A DNA stretch of 64,000 nucleotides from Mycobacterium palustre (GCF_002101785.1 NZ_LQPJ01000100.1:1-64000), one strand, 5' to 3'. Shown: positions 8,381 to 23,096, counted from the stretch's first letter. Translations and numbers: made by a program. Notes: a model not told the origin generated them from the sequence alone.

Positions 8381-8929
8381 ATGGGTGCGGTGGAATCGAG
8401 CCGGCGCTCGCTGTTGCTGGCGGCTCCACTGCTGCTGGCGGCGCTGGGCGCCGGCGACAAGACCGGCGAGATCGGCGACATCAAGCTTGCGCCGCCACCT
8501 GAAACGGGTCCGGATCCAGCCGAAACTTTCGTCCAGCCATACGAGCAGATCGGCTTCCAGCCGTGGGGCAACCTCCCGCCCCACAGCGGCGAAATGGCGA
8601 AGCTATACGGGGACTTCGACAAGCCCGGGCCCTACCTGGTCATGATGAAATGGAACCCCGGGTGGTTCAGCGCGCCCCATACCTATGCGACCGACCGGAT
8701 TCAGGTGGTGGTTTTCGGCACCTGGTTTGTCAACAGCGGCAACGACTTTCGCCCGCAGGATGCGGTTCCGGTCGGCCCCGGCGGCTACGTCAAGCGCGCC
8801 GCTCGCACCCCCCACTACGATGGTGTCCCGGCAAACCAGCCCGACCCTGCGGTGATCGCCGTATTCGGGGTGGGTCCCGTCGACCAGAAGCTGGTCGACC
8901 CTGGTCAGCCGTCATGGCGCCAGGTCTGA
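8381..8929 (+). CDS. Exported cupin-domain protein
   Basis: A 182-residue protein with an N-terminal export signal including a twin-arginine pair (SSRRSLLLAAPLLLAALGAG), followed by a cupin-like beta barrel at residues ~60-170. Histidines that could bind metal are present at SAPHTYATDR and ARTPHYDGV, separated by about 45 residues, as in cupin motifs 1 and 2. GGGAGG lies 6-8 bases ahead of the ATG. Closely related small cupins are annotated without a known substrate. It ends 5 bp before the stop of the convergent Rieske oxidoreductase gene. Confidence 0.75.
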   Translation: MGAVESSRRSLLLAAPLLLAALGAGDKTGEIGDIKLAPPPETGPDPAETFVQPYEQIGFQPWGNLPPHSGEMAKLYGDFDKPGPYLVMMKWNPGWFSAPHTYATDRIQVVVFGTWFVNSGNDFRPQDAVPVGPGGYVKRAARTPHYDGVPANQPDPAVIAVFGVGPVDQKLVDPGQPSWRQV

Positions 8930-8933
8930 CCCC

Positions 8934-10445
8934 TCAGTACGACGCCGTCAGGTCGCGAGTGGCCGGACCCTCCAGCAGCGTGCCGTCGGGCGCGAACCGC
9001 GACCCGTGCAGCGGGCATTCCCACGCCTTGTCGGCGTCGTTCCAGTTCACGATCCCGCCCAGGTGCGGGCACACCGGCGAAACTCGGTGCTCGGCGCCGT
9101 CGACTCGGCACCGGGCTTCCAGGTGCCAGGGCGGCCCGCTCACCACGCCGCCCTCCCCGTCGACCGGGTGGCGGCGGCCGGTGCGCGTTACCGGGGTGAT
9201 CCAACCCTTCGCCAGGTCGAATCCCACCTCGGCGTTGAACTGCATGGCGGTGAACAGCCCAGTCAGCTCGTGCGGGCTCCAGCTGGCGAACGCACGGGCC
9301 CAGTCCATCCGCCCGCCCAGGATCCGGCTGGAAAGCGCCAACGCGGCGGCGGGCCCGTTGGTCATCCCCCACTTGTTGAAACCCGTTGCGACAAAGATGG
9401 TTTCGCTGTTGGGCAGGATGGGCCCGACGTAGGGCAACTGATCGATCGGCGTGTAGTCCTGGGCCGACCAGAAGTGGGTCTGCTCGGCGCCCGGGTAGTG
9501 CTGGCGCGCCCACGACGCCAGTTCCTCGAGCGACTTCGACGGGCTCTTCTTGCGGCCGACGGTATGGCCGGCCCCGCCCACGATGAGCCGCTCCCCGTCG
9601 GCGACGGGTGCGTAGCGCACCGAGCGGGTCGGCGAGTCGGTGGAAATCATCATCGGCCGGGTGATGTTGCCCGGAACCTTGAACGCCAGGCAATAGGACC
9701 GGCTCGGCTTCACCCGCGCGAAATAGCCGCCGCGATCCAGGATCGGGATGCCGGTGGCGAGCACCAGCTGCCCCGCATCGAGCTCGACGTCCCGCTGTGC
9801 GGCGTCGTTGACGTGCACGCGCACCCCCTTGCCGCGGGCCGACACCCGCCGCACGCGGGTGTGTTCGACCAGGCGTCCGCCGCGGTCGAGCAGCTCCTTG
9901 GCCAACGAGTCGAGGAACGGCATCGGGTCGAACTGCGCCTGCTCGGGCAGCCGCACCCCGCCGTGGTACGGGAACGGCACGTCGGCGTCGTCGTCCCACA
10001 CGGCGGGCAGGCCCACCGCCTGACACGCCTTGAGCTCGGCGCGGGCCGACGGCACCCCCTTGGCGGACTGGGCATAGGTGTAGGCGTCCTCGCGCTGCAC
10101 CGCGATTCCGTGCGACCGGCAGTGGTTGATCACCCAGTCCTGGCCTTCGCGGTTGCCGTCGACGTACGCGCGAGCCAGGTCCTTGCCGTGCCTGGGCAGC
10201 ACCTTTGACAGGTGGGACCCTTGCAGCAGGCTGATTTTGGCGGTGGTGTTTCCGGTGGCGCCGGCCCCCACCGTGCGCGCCTCCAGCACCAGCACGTCCT
10301 TGCCCGCGCGGGTCAACAGGACGGCGGTCATCAGCCCGGTGATCCCGGCGCCCACGACGATGACGTCGGCGGAGCGGGGACCCTGATCAAGCTGGCTTGC
10401 AGTCCAAGGCTGTTCGGCCCGATCGGCCAACCATAAAGAAGTCAC
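8934..10445 (-). CDS. FAD-dependent oxidoreductase with C-terminal Rieske [2Fe-2S] domain
   Basis: A 503-residue two-domain enzyme. Residues ~27-60 hold the FAD dinucleotide motif VIVVGAGITGLMTAVLL and LEAR. The body is a DAO-type amine/glycine oxidase-like fold. The last ~80 residues are a Rieske domain with both cluster motifs: CPHLGG and CPLHGSRF, giving two Cys and two His ligands. Family members pass electrons from a DAO-type flavin site to a Rieske centre; the substrate is not known. The architecture is common in actinobacteria. It is convergent with the cupin gene. Confidence 0.88.
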   Translation of the reverse strand: MTSLWLADRAEQPWTASQLDQGPRSADVIVVGAGITGLMTAVLLTRAGKDVLVLEARTVGAGATGNTTAKISLLQGSHLSKVLPRHGKDLARAYVDGNREGQDWVINHCRSHGIAVQREDAYTYAQSAKGVPSARAELKACQAVGLPAVWDDDADVPFPYHGGVRLPEQAQFDPMPFLDSLAKELLDRGGRLVEHTRVRRVSARGKGVRVHVNDAAQRDVELDAGQLVLATGIPILDRGGYFARVKPSRSYCLAFKVPGNITRPMMISTDSPTRSVRYAPVADGERLIVGGAGHTVGRKKSPSKSLEELASWARQHYPGAEQTHFWSAQDYTPIDQLPYVGPILPNSETIFVATGFNKWGMTNGPAAALALSSRILGGRMDWARAFASWSPHELTGLFTAMQFNAEVGFDLAKGWITPVTRTGRRHPVDGEGGVVSGPPWHLEARCRVDGAEHRVSPVCPHLGGIVNWNDADKAWECPLHGSRFAPDGTLLEGPATRDLTASY

Positions 10446-10516
10446 GGCTGTGCTAGTACCCTCGCGGCCCGCGGGGAAACGGACCGTCAGCCGACGGCGG
10501 GGGCCTCGGATCCCGT

Positions 10517-11320
10517 CTACGCCCGCCTGAGCTGGGCTTTCGCCTCGTTCACCGAATCGGCGGCGGCGCGGCTGGCGCGCTTTGCCTGCTCGTATTTGTC
10601 GTCGGCGATGTTGAACTCGCGCTCGGCTTGGCGCAGCACGGCGAGCGCCTCGTCGCAGCGCTGCCGGGCCGCATCGCGTTCTGCCCGCCGCCGCTCCTGG
10701 TCGGCGTCGGCCTCGGCCTTCCGTCGCTCGGCGGCGGCCACGGCCGCGTTGAGCTTTTCGGGCCGGCGCTGCGCGGCCGTCTGGCGCGGGGCCCGCTTTT
10801 CGGGCTCTTCGGGCTTTTCGGGCGCCGGCCGCGACGGCTCGGACGCCGGCGCCGCGTCACCGAACCCGCCGAACCCCGACCATCGCTCGGGCTTGGCCAG
10901 TCGGCCGAGCCGCGCGGTGACGTCGGGGTCGGCCACCGCGGCCTGCAACGTGCTGGTCACGTCGTCGCGGACGGCCGCCGACGGCCGCGCCGACTCGGCC
11001 GCGTCGAATGCCGCCCGGGCGAGCTCGCCGATGAGCCGGTGTTGCTCGGCGGACAGCTCCCGGATGCGTTCGCCGTCCATCTCGGCGTGCGCGGCGCGCA
11101 GGCGGTCGCCCAGGTCGGCCAGGCGGCGTTTGACGTTCTTGTCCGAGAGCGCCAGCCGGTTGACGATCCAGGCCGCCGTCGTGGGTTTGCGCGCCGCGGA
11201 GATCCGGCCGGCGGCCGCGGTGTCGCCGCGTTTCTTGGCCGCGGCGACCAGCTCGGTGCGCCGCGCGGTGAACGCCTCCGGCGCGACCCAGTACAGACTG
11301 TCGAGTGCGTCGTCGGCCAT
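10517..11320 (-). CDS. Coiled-coil protein, unknown function
   Basis: A 267-residue acidic/basic protein. Residues 1-150 are helical and contain a basic-aromatic stretch (RKPTTAAWIVNRLALSDKNV). Residues ~150-180 are a proline/glutamate-rich linker, and residues ~180-265 form a highly charged coiled coil rich in A, E, R and D. No signal peptide or membrane segment. Similar proteins exist in mycobacteria as conserved hypotheticals; no function can be named. It is divergent from the L,D-transpeptidase gene with only 45 bp between starts. Confidence 0.7.
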   Translation of the reverse strand: MADDALDSLYWVAPEAFTARRTELVAAAKKRGDTAAAGRISAARKPTTAAWIVNRLALSDKNVKRRLADLGDRLRAAHAEMDGERIRELSAEQHRLIGELARAAFDAAESARPSAAVRDDVTSTLQAAVADPDVTARLGRLAKPERWSGFGGFGDAAPASEPSRPAPEKPEEPEKRAPRQTAAQRRPEKLNAAVAAAERRKAEADADQERRRAERDAARQRCDEALAVLRQAEREFNIADDKYEQAKRASRAAADSVNEAKAQLRRA

Positions 11321-11365
11321 GACGCCATTCTCGCCTCACGTTTCAGGTGGAACGCCCCGGGCTAC

Positions 11366-12619
11366 ATGAAGCACACCATGGGATGTGACAGCGTGATGAA
11401 GTCCGAGGCCGGTCGGCCTCGCCGGTTCCTGCTGGCGGTGTTGGTCGTCGCCGTCGTCGGCGTGGTGGGCGCGTGCTCGCGGCACGGGGTCGCTGCGAAA
11501 CCGCCTGAGCCGCCGCGGATAAGCGTCACCCCCGCCTCGGGCGCGCATGGCGTCGACCCGGTGACGCCGGTGTCGGTCAAGGCCGACAGCGGCACGCTGG
11601 TCGACGTCCGCATGGTCAACGACAGCGGCAAGCCGGTCGACGGCGTCATGACGCCGGACAATTCCGTCTGGAAGCCGACCGTGCCCCTGGGCTACGGGCG
11701 CACCTATACGCTGACGATCGCCAGTCGGGGCGCCAACGGCGTTGACAGCAACCAGGTTTCGTCGTTTTCCACGCTGCAGCCGTCCAATCAGACCAAGGTG
11801 TCGCTCACGACCACGTCCGAGGCCCCGCTGCGCGACGGCGGGACCTACGGGGTGGGAACGGTGGTCGTCGCCCACTTCGACGAGAAGATCACCGACCGGG
11901 CCGCCGCCGAGCGGCAGCTGAAGGTGACCACCCAACCGTCGGTGCCGGGGTCGTGGTCCTGGGTCGACGACCAGAACGCGCACTGGCGGCCCGAGCACTA
12001 TTACGCGCCGGGCACGGCGGTGACCGCCGAAGCGAAGATCTACGGAATCTCTTTGGGCGGAGGCCTGTTCGGGCAGGAAGACAGCAAGGTGTCGTTCCGG
12101 ATCGGCGACGCGCACGTGTCCGTCGCCGACGACGCCACCCATCAGGTCAGCGTCTTCGACAACGGGGCCTTGGTCCGCACCATGCCCACGTCCATGGGGA
12201 TGGGCGGGACCGAAAACGTCGGCGGGCGCACCATCTCGTTGTGGACTCCCCCGGGCGTCTACACCGTCCTCGACAAGGGCAACCCGGTCGTGATGGATTC
12301 CTCGACGTTCGGGTTGCCCAAGAACTCGCGCCTCGGGTACCGGGAAACCATCAACTGGGCCACCAAGATCAGCACCGACGGCATCTATCTGCACGAGCTG
12401 GACGCGACGGTGTGGGCGCAGGGCCACCGGGACACCTCGCACGGATGCCTGAACCTCAACGCCGACAACGCCAAATGGTTCTATGACTTCTCGGTGCCCG
12501 GCGACGTCGTGGAGGTCCGCAACAGCGGCGGCCCGCCGTTGACGCTGGCGCAAAACGGAGACTGGACGCTGAGCTGGGATCAGTGGCGAACGGGCAGCGC
12601 CTTGAAGCCCGCCCAGTAA
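11366..12619 (+). CDS. L,D-transpeptidase lipoprotein (YkuD)
   Basis: A ~417-residue cell-wall enzyme that makes 3-3 peptidoglycan cross-links. A lipoprotein signal ends in VVGAC (lipobox cysteine). Two immunoglobulin-like domains follow (PRISVTPASGAHGVDPVTPV onward), then the YkuD domain with the catalytic motif HELDATVWAQGHRDTSHGCL, containing SHGC with catalytic cysteine near residue 361. Length and domain order match mycobacterial LdtA/LdtB/LdtE-type enzymes; the exact paralogue is not assigned. Starts at 11366, 11378, 11393 and 11396 are all in frame; 11396 would give the most typical signal peptide. Confidence 0.9.
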   Translation: MKHTMGCDSVMKSEAGRPRRFLLAVLVVAVVGVVGACSRHGVAAKPPEPPRISVTPASGAHGVDPVTPVSVKADSGTLVDVRMVNDSGKPVDGVMTPDNSVWKPTVPLGYGRTYTLTIASRGANGVDSNQVSSFSTLQPSNQTKVSLTTTSEAPLRDGGTYGVGTVVVAHFDEKITDRAAAERQLKVTTQPSVPGSWSWVDDQNAHWRPEHYYAPGTAVTAEAKIYGISLGGGLFGQEDSKVSFRIGDAHVSVADDATHQVSVFDNGALVRTMPTSMGMGGTENVGGRTISLWTPPGVYTVLDKGNPVVMDSSTFGLPKNSRLGYRETINWATKISTDGIYLHELDATVWAQGHRDTSHGCLNLNADNAKWFYDFSVPGDVVEVRNSGGPPLTLAQNGDWTLSWDQWRTGSALKPAQ

Positions 12620-12702
12620 GCACTTTGCCTATCGCGCAACGTTGTTCGCGCCGCCGCGGGCCCGATTCACCGCCTATTCGTGCACCGTCTTCCAAGAGAG
12701 TC

Positions 12703-12730
12703 TTGACTCGGTCCAGATAAGTGGCATATT
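12703..12730 (+). promoter_or_regulatory. furA leaderless promoter
   Basis: A TTGACT -35 (12703-12708) and CATATT -10 (12725-12730) are separated by 16 bp, and the GTG start of furA begins 7 bases after the -10, so the transcript would begin at or next to the start codon. This matches the well-studied mycobacterial furA promoter, in which FurA represses its own operon by binding an AT-rich site overlapping the -35 region. Confidence 0.8.
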
Positions 12731-12736
12731 GGCATT

Positions 12737-13177
12737 GTGGCCTCAACGGCTGAGTACGCGGAACGTCTGCGGATGGCCGATCTGCGGGTGACCCGGCCCC
12801 GGATGGCCGTTCTGGAGGCGGTCCACGACCACCCGCATGCGGACACCGAAACGATCTTTTCGGCGGTCCGAGTGAATCTGCCCGACGTGTCCCGCCAGGC
12901 CGTGTATGACGTGCTGAACGCGCTGACCGCCGTGGGACTGGTTCGCCGGATTCAGCCGTTGGGCCTGGTCGCGCGCTACGAGGCCCGGGTCGGCGACAAC
13001 CACCACCACGTCGTGTGCCGCTCCTGTGGGGTCATCGCCGACGTCGACTGCGCGGTCGGCGAGGCGCCCTGCCTGACCCCTTCGGACGACAACAACGTTC
13101 TGGATGGCTTCGTCCTCGACGAGGCCGAAGTCATCTACTGGGGCCTGTGCCCCGACTGCTCCACCGCAGATTTGTAG
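12737..13177 (+). CDS. furA: Ferric uptake regulator-type repressor FurA
   Basis: A 146-residue Fur-family repressor. Residues ~15-80 form the winged helix (LRVTRPRMAVLEAVHDHPHA). The dimerisation domain contains the metal-binding histidine run DNHHHVVC and two CxxC pairs (CRSC and CPDC). In mycobacteria FurA is a redox-sensitive repressor of furA-katG, linking oxidative stress and metal status. It lies 50 bp upstream of katG on the same strand, the conserved arrangement. The GTG is a leaderless start. Confidence 0.96.
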   Translation: MASTAEYAERLRMADLRVTRPRMAVLEAVHDHPHADTETIFSAVRVNLPDVSRQAVYDVLNALTAVGLVRRIQPLGLVARYEARVGDNHHHVVCRSCGVIADVDCAVGEAPCLTPSDDNNVLDGFVLDEAEVIYWGLCPDCSTADL

Positions 13178-13191
13178 ATCACTGTCCGTGA

Positions 13192-15468
<2,277 letters not shown>

Positions 15469-15488
15469 CGGCAAGTCGGGCGGTATAT

Positions 15489-15508
15489 CGCGGGCTCATC
15501 GGCCCGCG
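15489..15508 (+). terminator. Possible katG hairpin terminator
   Basis: A 7-bp GC stem (CGCGGGC / GCCCGCG) with a 6-nt loop lies 20 bp after the katG stop. There is no U-tract, which is usual for candidate mycobacterial terminators, so function is uncertain. Confidence 0.4.
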
Positions 15509-15611
15509 AGGCGCCGCCCGGCCCGCGACACGTGACTCACGCACACGACTCGCCGCGGACGGTCGCAACCGTTTATGTCTCGGCGGGCGCGGGGCGCCCA
15601 CGCGCCCCAGA

Positions 15612-16385
15612 TCAGCGCGCGAAGTCCCACTGGCCGAAGTCGGGCGCCAGCACGTCGTCGACGTCGACGTTGATCCCGCCCAGCAGGGGGCCGGGGTTCG
15701 ACGGGCTGTTGACCACGGCTTGGTACAGCACCGCCGCGGGTTCGCGGGCACCGTTCGACCACGCGGTGGTTTGCCATGCCCACCGGTGGCCCGGCGTGCT
15801 CGAGTTCCCGATGACGCCGTCGCGGATCGCCCAACCGCATACCTGAGCGTCCCCGTAGACACCGGTGCGGGCCACGCCGAGCACCGAGTTGATCCCGCGA
15901 AACCATTGCACGCCAACCGAATTCCAGACGTCGGCGCCGATGTTGTCGTCGATGCTGAAAAAGATCGGCGCCGACGCCGTGCCGCCGGCCGCGTTGTGCA
16001 GCCGCAGGGCCGTCTGCGCGTCCGCCACCCCGCCGTCGTAGCCGCGGGTGCAGTCCGACGGGTCCGGCCAGCCGGGCTTGCCGTACTGGAAGTTGCTCAC
16101 GATCTGCAGGCCGGCGGCGCGCAACGCGTCGGCGTATTCGCGGGTGATGGGCTTCGCCTCGAAGTTGGCGCCCGGTCGGGACTCGGACACGTAGTTCACC
16201 ACGCCCGCATAGCCCGCCGCCTTGATCTCGCTGGGCGCGATCCTCTTCTCGGCGAAGTCGATCAGCCGCACGTCGGCGGCCCGGGCCCGTCGTTCTCCCA
16301 GCGGCGCGGCCGCCGCCCCCAGCCCGAGCAGCGCCGGGGCCAGGGCGTATTTGAAGACGTCGCGGCGAGAAACCGAATCGCGCAC
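15612..16385 (-). CDS. DUF1906 (Rv2525c-like) Tat-exported protein
   Basis: A 257-residue exported protein. The N-terminus carries a twin-arginine motif (SRRDVFKYALAPALLGLGAA) and a likely cleavage after ARA near residue 37. The mature part fits DUF1906, a TIM-barrel glycoside-hydrolase-like fold (VRLIDFAEKRIAPSEIKAAG, then FFSIDDN, where an acidic pair lies at the barrel mouth). It resembles M. tuberculosis Rv2525c, a Tat-exported cell-surface protein whose enzymatic activity is unsettled. It starts at GTG and is divergent from the glycosyltransferase operon. Confidence 0.88.
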   Translation of the reverse strand: MRDSVSRRDVFKYALAPALLGLGAAAAPLGERRARAADVRLIDFAEKRIAPSEIKAAGYAGVVNYVSESRPGANFEAKPITREYADALRAAGLQIVSNFQYGKPGWPDPSDCTRGYDGGVADAQTALRLHNAAGGTASAPIFFSIDDNIGADVWNSVGVQWFRGINSVLGVARTGVYGDAQVCGWAIRDGVIGNSSTPGHRWAWQTTAWSNGAREPAAVLYQAVVNSPSNPGPLLGGINVDVDDVLAPDFGQWDFAR

Positions 16386-16430
16386 CGCGCGATGGTAGCA
16401 AAGCGCTGCCGGCGGTGCGGTCCGGTCTCG

Positions 16431-16475
16431 TTGCGTCGATTAGGTGGGCGAACTATAGTCTGGACACATGTCCAG
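16431..16475 (+). promoter_or_regulatory. Promoter with 16-bp palindromic operator in front of the GT4 locus
   Basis: TTGCGT (16431-16436) and TATAGT (16454-16459) are 17 bp apart, a near-ideal sigma-70-type promoter. Immediately after the -10 lies CTGGACACATGTCCAG (16460-16475): 7-bp perfect arms around a 2-nt centre, covering the expected transcription start. This placement is typical of a dimeric repressor (TetR/MarR/GntR type) site. No regulator gene is adjacent. Confidence 0.65.
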
Positions 16476-16506
16476 TTTGCTGTCGCGGGTTGCGGGCCGC
16501 CGTTGA
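16468..16506 (+). CDS. Possible 12-codon leader peptide
   Basis: An ATG begins 9 bases after the TATAGT -10 box and opens a 12-codon frame (MSSLLSRVAGRR, then TGA). The expected transcript would start within a few bases of this ATG, so the ORF could be translated without a leader, as many mycobacterial small ORFs are. It ends 52 bp before the glycosyltransferase start and has no cysteine run or other known attenuator hallmark. Translation is only inferred from position. Confidence 0.3.
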   Translation: MSSLLSRVAGRR

Positions 16507-16558
16507 GAGTGACGGATCGGGGGGCGGGTGTCCGTCCCGACTGCTGGACGGCTAAGAG

Positions 16559-17794
16559 TTGAGTATGCGAATCGCCCTGCTGTCCTACCGCAGTAAGGAC
16601 CATTGCGGCGGACAGGGCGTCTACGTGCGCCATCTCAGCCGCGGCCTGGTCGAGCTCGGCCACGACGTCGAAGTGTTCTCCGGCCAGCCCTATCCCCAAC
16701 TGCTCGACCCGCGGGTCCGGCTGACCAAGGTACCCAGCCTCGACCTGTACCGCGAACCCGACCCGTTCCGGGTGCCCCGCCCGAGCGAGATCCACAACTC
16801 GATCGACCTGTTGGAGCTGCTGACGGTGTGGACCGCGGGTTTTCCCGAACCGCGAACGTTCACGCTGCGCGTCGCGCGCCTATTAGCCCAGCGGACAGGC
16901 GATTTCGACCTCGTCCACGACAACCAGAGCCTGGGCACCGGCCTGCTGGCCATCGCCGACGCCGGGCTGCCGGTGGTGGCCACCGTGCACCACCCGATCA
17001 CGCGCGACCGCGTGCTCGACGTCGCCGCCGCCAAGTGGTGGCGAAAGCCCTTGGTGCACCGCTGGTATGGGTTCTCCAAGATGCAGGAACAGGTGGCGCG
17101 TCGGATCCCGGACCTGTTGACGGTGTCGTCGTCGTCGGCCGCCGACATCGTGACCGACTTCGGTGTCTCGCCGGAGCAACTGCACGTGGTGCCGCTGGGG
17201 GTCAACACCGACTTGTTCAAGCCGGGACCGGAACCGCGCCAACCGGGTCGCGTCATCGCGATCGCCAGCGCCGACACCCCGCTCAAGGGCGTGCGGACGC
17301 TACTGCACGCCGTCGCCCGGCTGCGGACGCGCCGCGACCTCGAGCTGCGGCTCGTGGCCAAGGTGGAGCCCAACGGCCCCACCCACAAGCTGATCGCCGA
17401 ACTGGGAATCTCCGACATCGTCCACATCACCAGCGGCCTTTCCGACGCCGAGCTCGCGGCGCTGTTCGCCTCGGCCGAGGTCGCCTGCATTCCCTCTCTC
17501 TACGAAGGGTTTTCGCTGCCGGCCGTCGAGGCCATGGCGAGCGGCACCCCGATCGTGGCCAGCCGGGTCGGAGCGCTACCGGAGGTCGTCGGCACCGACG
17601 GCGCCTGCGCCGAGCTGGTTCCCGCCGCCGACGTCGACGCGCTGACCGGCGCGCTCGGCACGCTGCTCGACTCGCCGGAAAAGCGCCGCAGCATGGGCGA
17701 GGCGGGCCGGGCCCGCGCGGTCGACGTGTTCAGCTGGGAAGCCGTGGCCGCCCAGACCGTGCGGGTCTACGAGCGGGCGATCGCGCGATGCTGA
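16559..17794 (+). CDS. Family GT4 glycosyltransferase
   Basis: A 409-411 residue GT-B enzyme. The N-terminal lobe starts RIALLSYRSKDHCGGQGVYV with the glycine-rich acceptor loop; the C-terminal nucleotide-sugar lobe has the GT4 E-x7-E motif in YEGFSLPAVEAMASGTPIVA. GT4 enzymes retain anomeric configuration and use UDP- or GDP-sugars; donor and acceptor are unknown. The true start may be ATG at 16565 rather than TTG at 16559. It overlaps the next methyltransferase by 7 bp (ATGCTGA), so the two are translationally coupled. Confidence 0.88.
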   Translation: MSMRIALLSYRSKDHCGGQGVYVRHLSRGLVELGHDVEVFSGQPYPQLLDPRVRLTKVPSLDLYREPDPFRVPRPSEIHNSIDLLELLTVWTAGFPEPRTFTLRVARLLAQRTGDFDLVHDNQSLGTGLLAIADAGLPVVATVHHPITRDRVLDVAAAKWWRKPLVHRWYGFSKMQEQVARRIPDLLTVSSSSAADIVTDFGVSPEQLHVVPLGVNTDLFKPGPEPRQPGRVIAIASADTPLKGVRTLLHAVARLRTRRDLELRLVAKVEPNGPTHKLIAELGISDIVHITSGLSDAELAALFASAEVACIPSLYEGFSLPAVEAMASGTPIVASRVGALPEVVGTDGACAELVPAADVDALTGALGTLLDSPEKRRSMGEAGRARAVDVFSWEAVAAQTVRVYERAIARC

Positions 17795-18541
17795 CGATCG
17801 ATTTCGACCGGCTCGGCATCGGGCCGTCGGTCAAGGTCATCGACGTGGGCTGCGGGGCCGGCCGGCACGCCTTCGAAGCCTACCGGCGCGGCGCCGACGT
17901 CGTCGCGTTCGACCGCGACGAGTCCGAATTGCGTTCCGTCGAAACGATCTTGCGGGCCATGGCCGAGGCCGGGGAGGCGCCCGCGGCGGCGTCGGCGACG
18001 GTGGTCCACGGCGATGCGCTGAGCCTGCCGTACGCCGACGAGACGTTCGACTGCGTCATCGCGTCGGAGATCCTCGAGCACGTCCCCCAGGACGACGCCG
18101 CGATCGCCGAACTGTTGAGGGTCCTCAAAGTCGGTGGCACACTGGCGGTCAGCGTGCCGCGCTGGCTCCCGGAGAAAGTCTGCTGGCTGCTGTCCGACGA
18201 ATACCATAGCAACGAGGGCGGCCACGTCCGCATCTATCGGGCCAGCGAATTGCGGGACAAGATCCTCAGCGGCGGAATGGAATTGACCCACGCCCACCAC
18301 GCGCACGCGCTGCACTCCCCGTTCTGGTGGCTCAAATGCGCCGTCGGCGTATCGAACCCGGACCATCCCGCGGTTGCCGCCTACCACAAGCTGCTGGTAT
18401 GGGATCTGATGCGCCGGCCGAAGATAACCCAGCTGGCGGAGTCGCTGCTCAACCCGCTCCTGGGCAAGAGCGTCGCGATGTACTTCACCAAGTCGCGGGC
18501 GACCGAAAGCCAAGAGGCCCCGGGATATTCGGGATCTACAG

Positions 18542-18555
<14 letters not shown>
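17788..18555 (+). CDS. Class I SAM-dependent methyltransferase (GT4 locus)
   Basis: A 255-residue methyltransferase of the UbiE/Methyltransf_11 type: motif I VIDVGCGAGRHAFEAY at residue ~17, acidic residue FDRDE after strand 2, then CVIASEILEHVPQDD and a VGGTLAVSVPRW post-motif. The SAM domain starts almost at the N-terminus, and the C-terminal ~100 residues (HHAHALHSPFWWLK) probably form the substrate pocket. The position in an overlapping operon with a glycosyltransferase suggests methylation of a glycan or glycolipid; this is inference. Confidence 0.85.
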
Positions 18556-22209
<3,654 letters not shown>

Positions 22210-22233
22210 GCCATCCAGCTCCTATGATCTACG

Positions 22234-22249
22234 TCAACGTTCACGTTGA
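22234..22249. promoter_or_regulatory. TetR-type operator copy 1 (LLM 1 / enoyl-CoA hydratase)
   Basis: TCAACGTTCACGTTGA: perfect 7-bp arms TCAACGT / ACGTTGA around TC. On the minus strand it fills the spacer between TTTCCT and TAGATC, the promoter of LLM 1; on the plus strand it directly follows a TATGAT -10 (22223-22228) for the enoyl-CoA hydratase. The same sequence, with one or two changes, recurs at 23097 and 28122. Confidence 0.8.
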
Positions 22250-22265
22250 GGAAAGGGCTCGCGCC

Positions 22266-23018
22266 ATGCTGGATCCGGCCGCTTACCGCACCATCGACGT
22301 CGTCGTGGACGGTGCGACCGGCGTGGCGGTGCTGACCCTCAACCGGCCCGACAAGGCCAATGCCGTTGACGACGTGATGCATTCGGAGCTGTCCACCGTG
22401 TTCGCGGCCGCCCAGGACGACGCCCGGGTGCGCGCCGTCGTGCTGACCGGCGCGGGACGGACCTTTTCGGCCGGCGGTGACGAATCCGGCACCCGTGAGT
22501 ACTCGACCGCGACGGGCCGCACCCCCATCGAGGAGGCGCGGCACATCGTGGAGGACATCGTCGGGTTGGCCAAACCGCTGATCGCCGCGGTCAACGGCCA
22601 CGCGATCGGGCTGGGCGCGGTGTTGGCCACCCTGGCCGACGTCTCGTACATGGCCGAATCGGCCAAACTGGGCGACCTGCACGTGCACGCGGCGTTGCCG
22701 GCCGGGAACGGGGCCGCGGTGATCTGGCCGCTGCTGGTCGGGCTCAACCGCGCCAAACACCTGCTGATGACGGGCGAGATCCTCACGGCCGCCGAGGCGG
22801 AGCGCTTCGGGCTGGTCACCCGCGTGGTCGCGGCGCCCGACGTGCTGCCGATGGCGATGGCGATGGCCGAACGCCTGGCAGCGCTGGCGCCGCAGGCCGT
22901 CCAGGGCACCAAGGCGGCGGTCAACCGGCTGCTCGCACTGGCCTGCGGGACCGTGCTGCCGTTGTCCCTCGCGCTGGAGGCCGCCGCCATGGAGCACGAC
23001 GCTTCCGGGCCGCCATAG
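22266..23018 (+). CDS. Enoyl-CoA hydratase/isomerase (crotonase) family protein
   Basis: A 250-residue crotonase-fold protein. The CoA/oxyanion-hole loop is seen in LTGAGRTFSAGGDESG and in NGHAIGLGAVLATLADVSYM. At the position of the usual catalytic Glu in the GDL motifs it has AKLGDLHVHAALPAGNGA, so the exact reaction (hydratase, isomerase or hydrolase) is uncertain. GAGGAAAGGG lies 8 bases before the ATG at 22266; the longer frame opening at 22224 would run through the operator. It begins the plus-strand half of the catabolic cluster. Confidence 0.87.
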   Translation: MLDPAAYRTIDVVVDGATGVAVLTLNRPDKANAVDDVMHSELSTVFAAAQDDARVRAVVLTGAGRTFSAGGDESGTREYSTATGRTPIEEARHIVEDIVGLAKPLIAAVNGHAIGLGAVLATLADVSYMAESAKLGDLHVHAALPAGNGAAVIWPLLVGLNRAKHLLMTGEILTAAEAERFGLVTRVVAAPDVLPMAMAMAERLAALAPQAVQGTKAAVNRLLALACGTVLPLSLALEAAAMEHDASGPP

Positions 23019-23096
23019 CGAATCTGGGCCGCAAGTGAGGGCGAGTGGTACCGCATCAGTTCCGAACGCTACGGCGCCCCGGACCGGCTGTCAACA

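Noticed and set aside
22224..22265. Upstream ATG (MIYVNVHVEE) as the start of the enoyl-CoA hydratase
   Set aside because: It would be translated through the TetR operator and has no ribosome binding site; GAGGAAAGGG fits the ATG at 22266.
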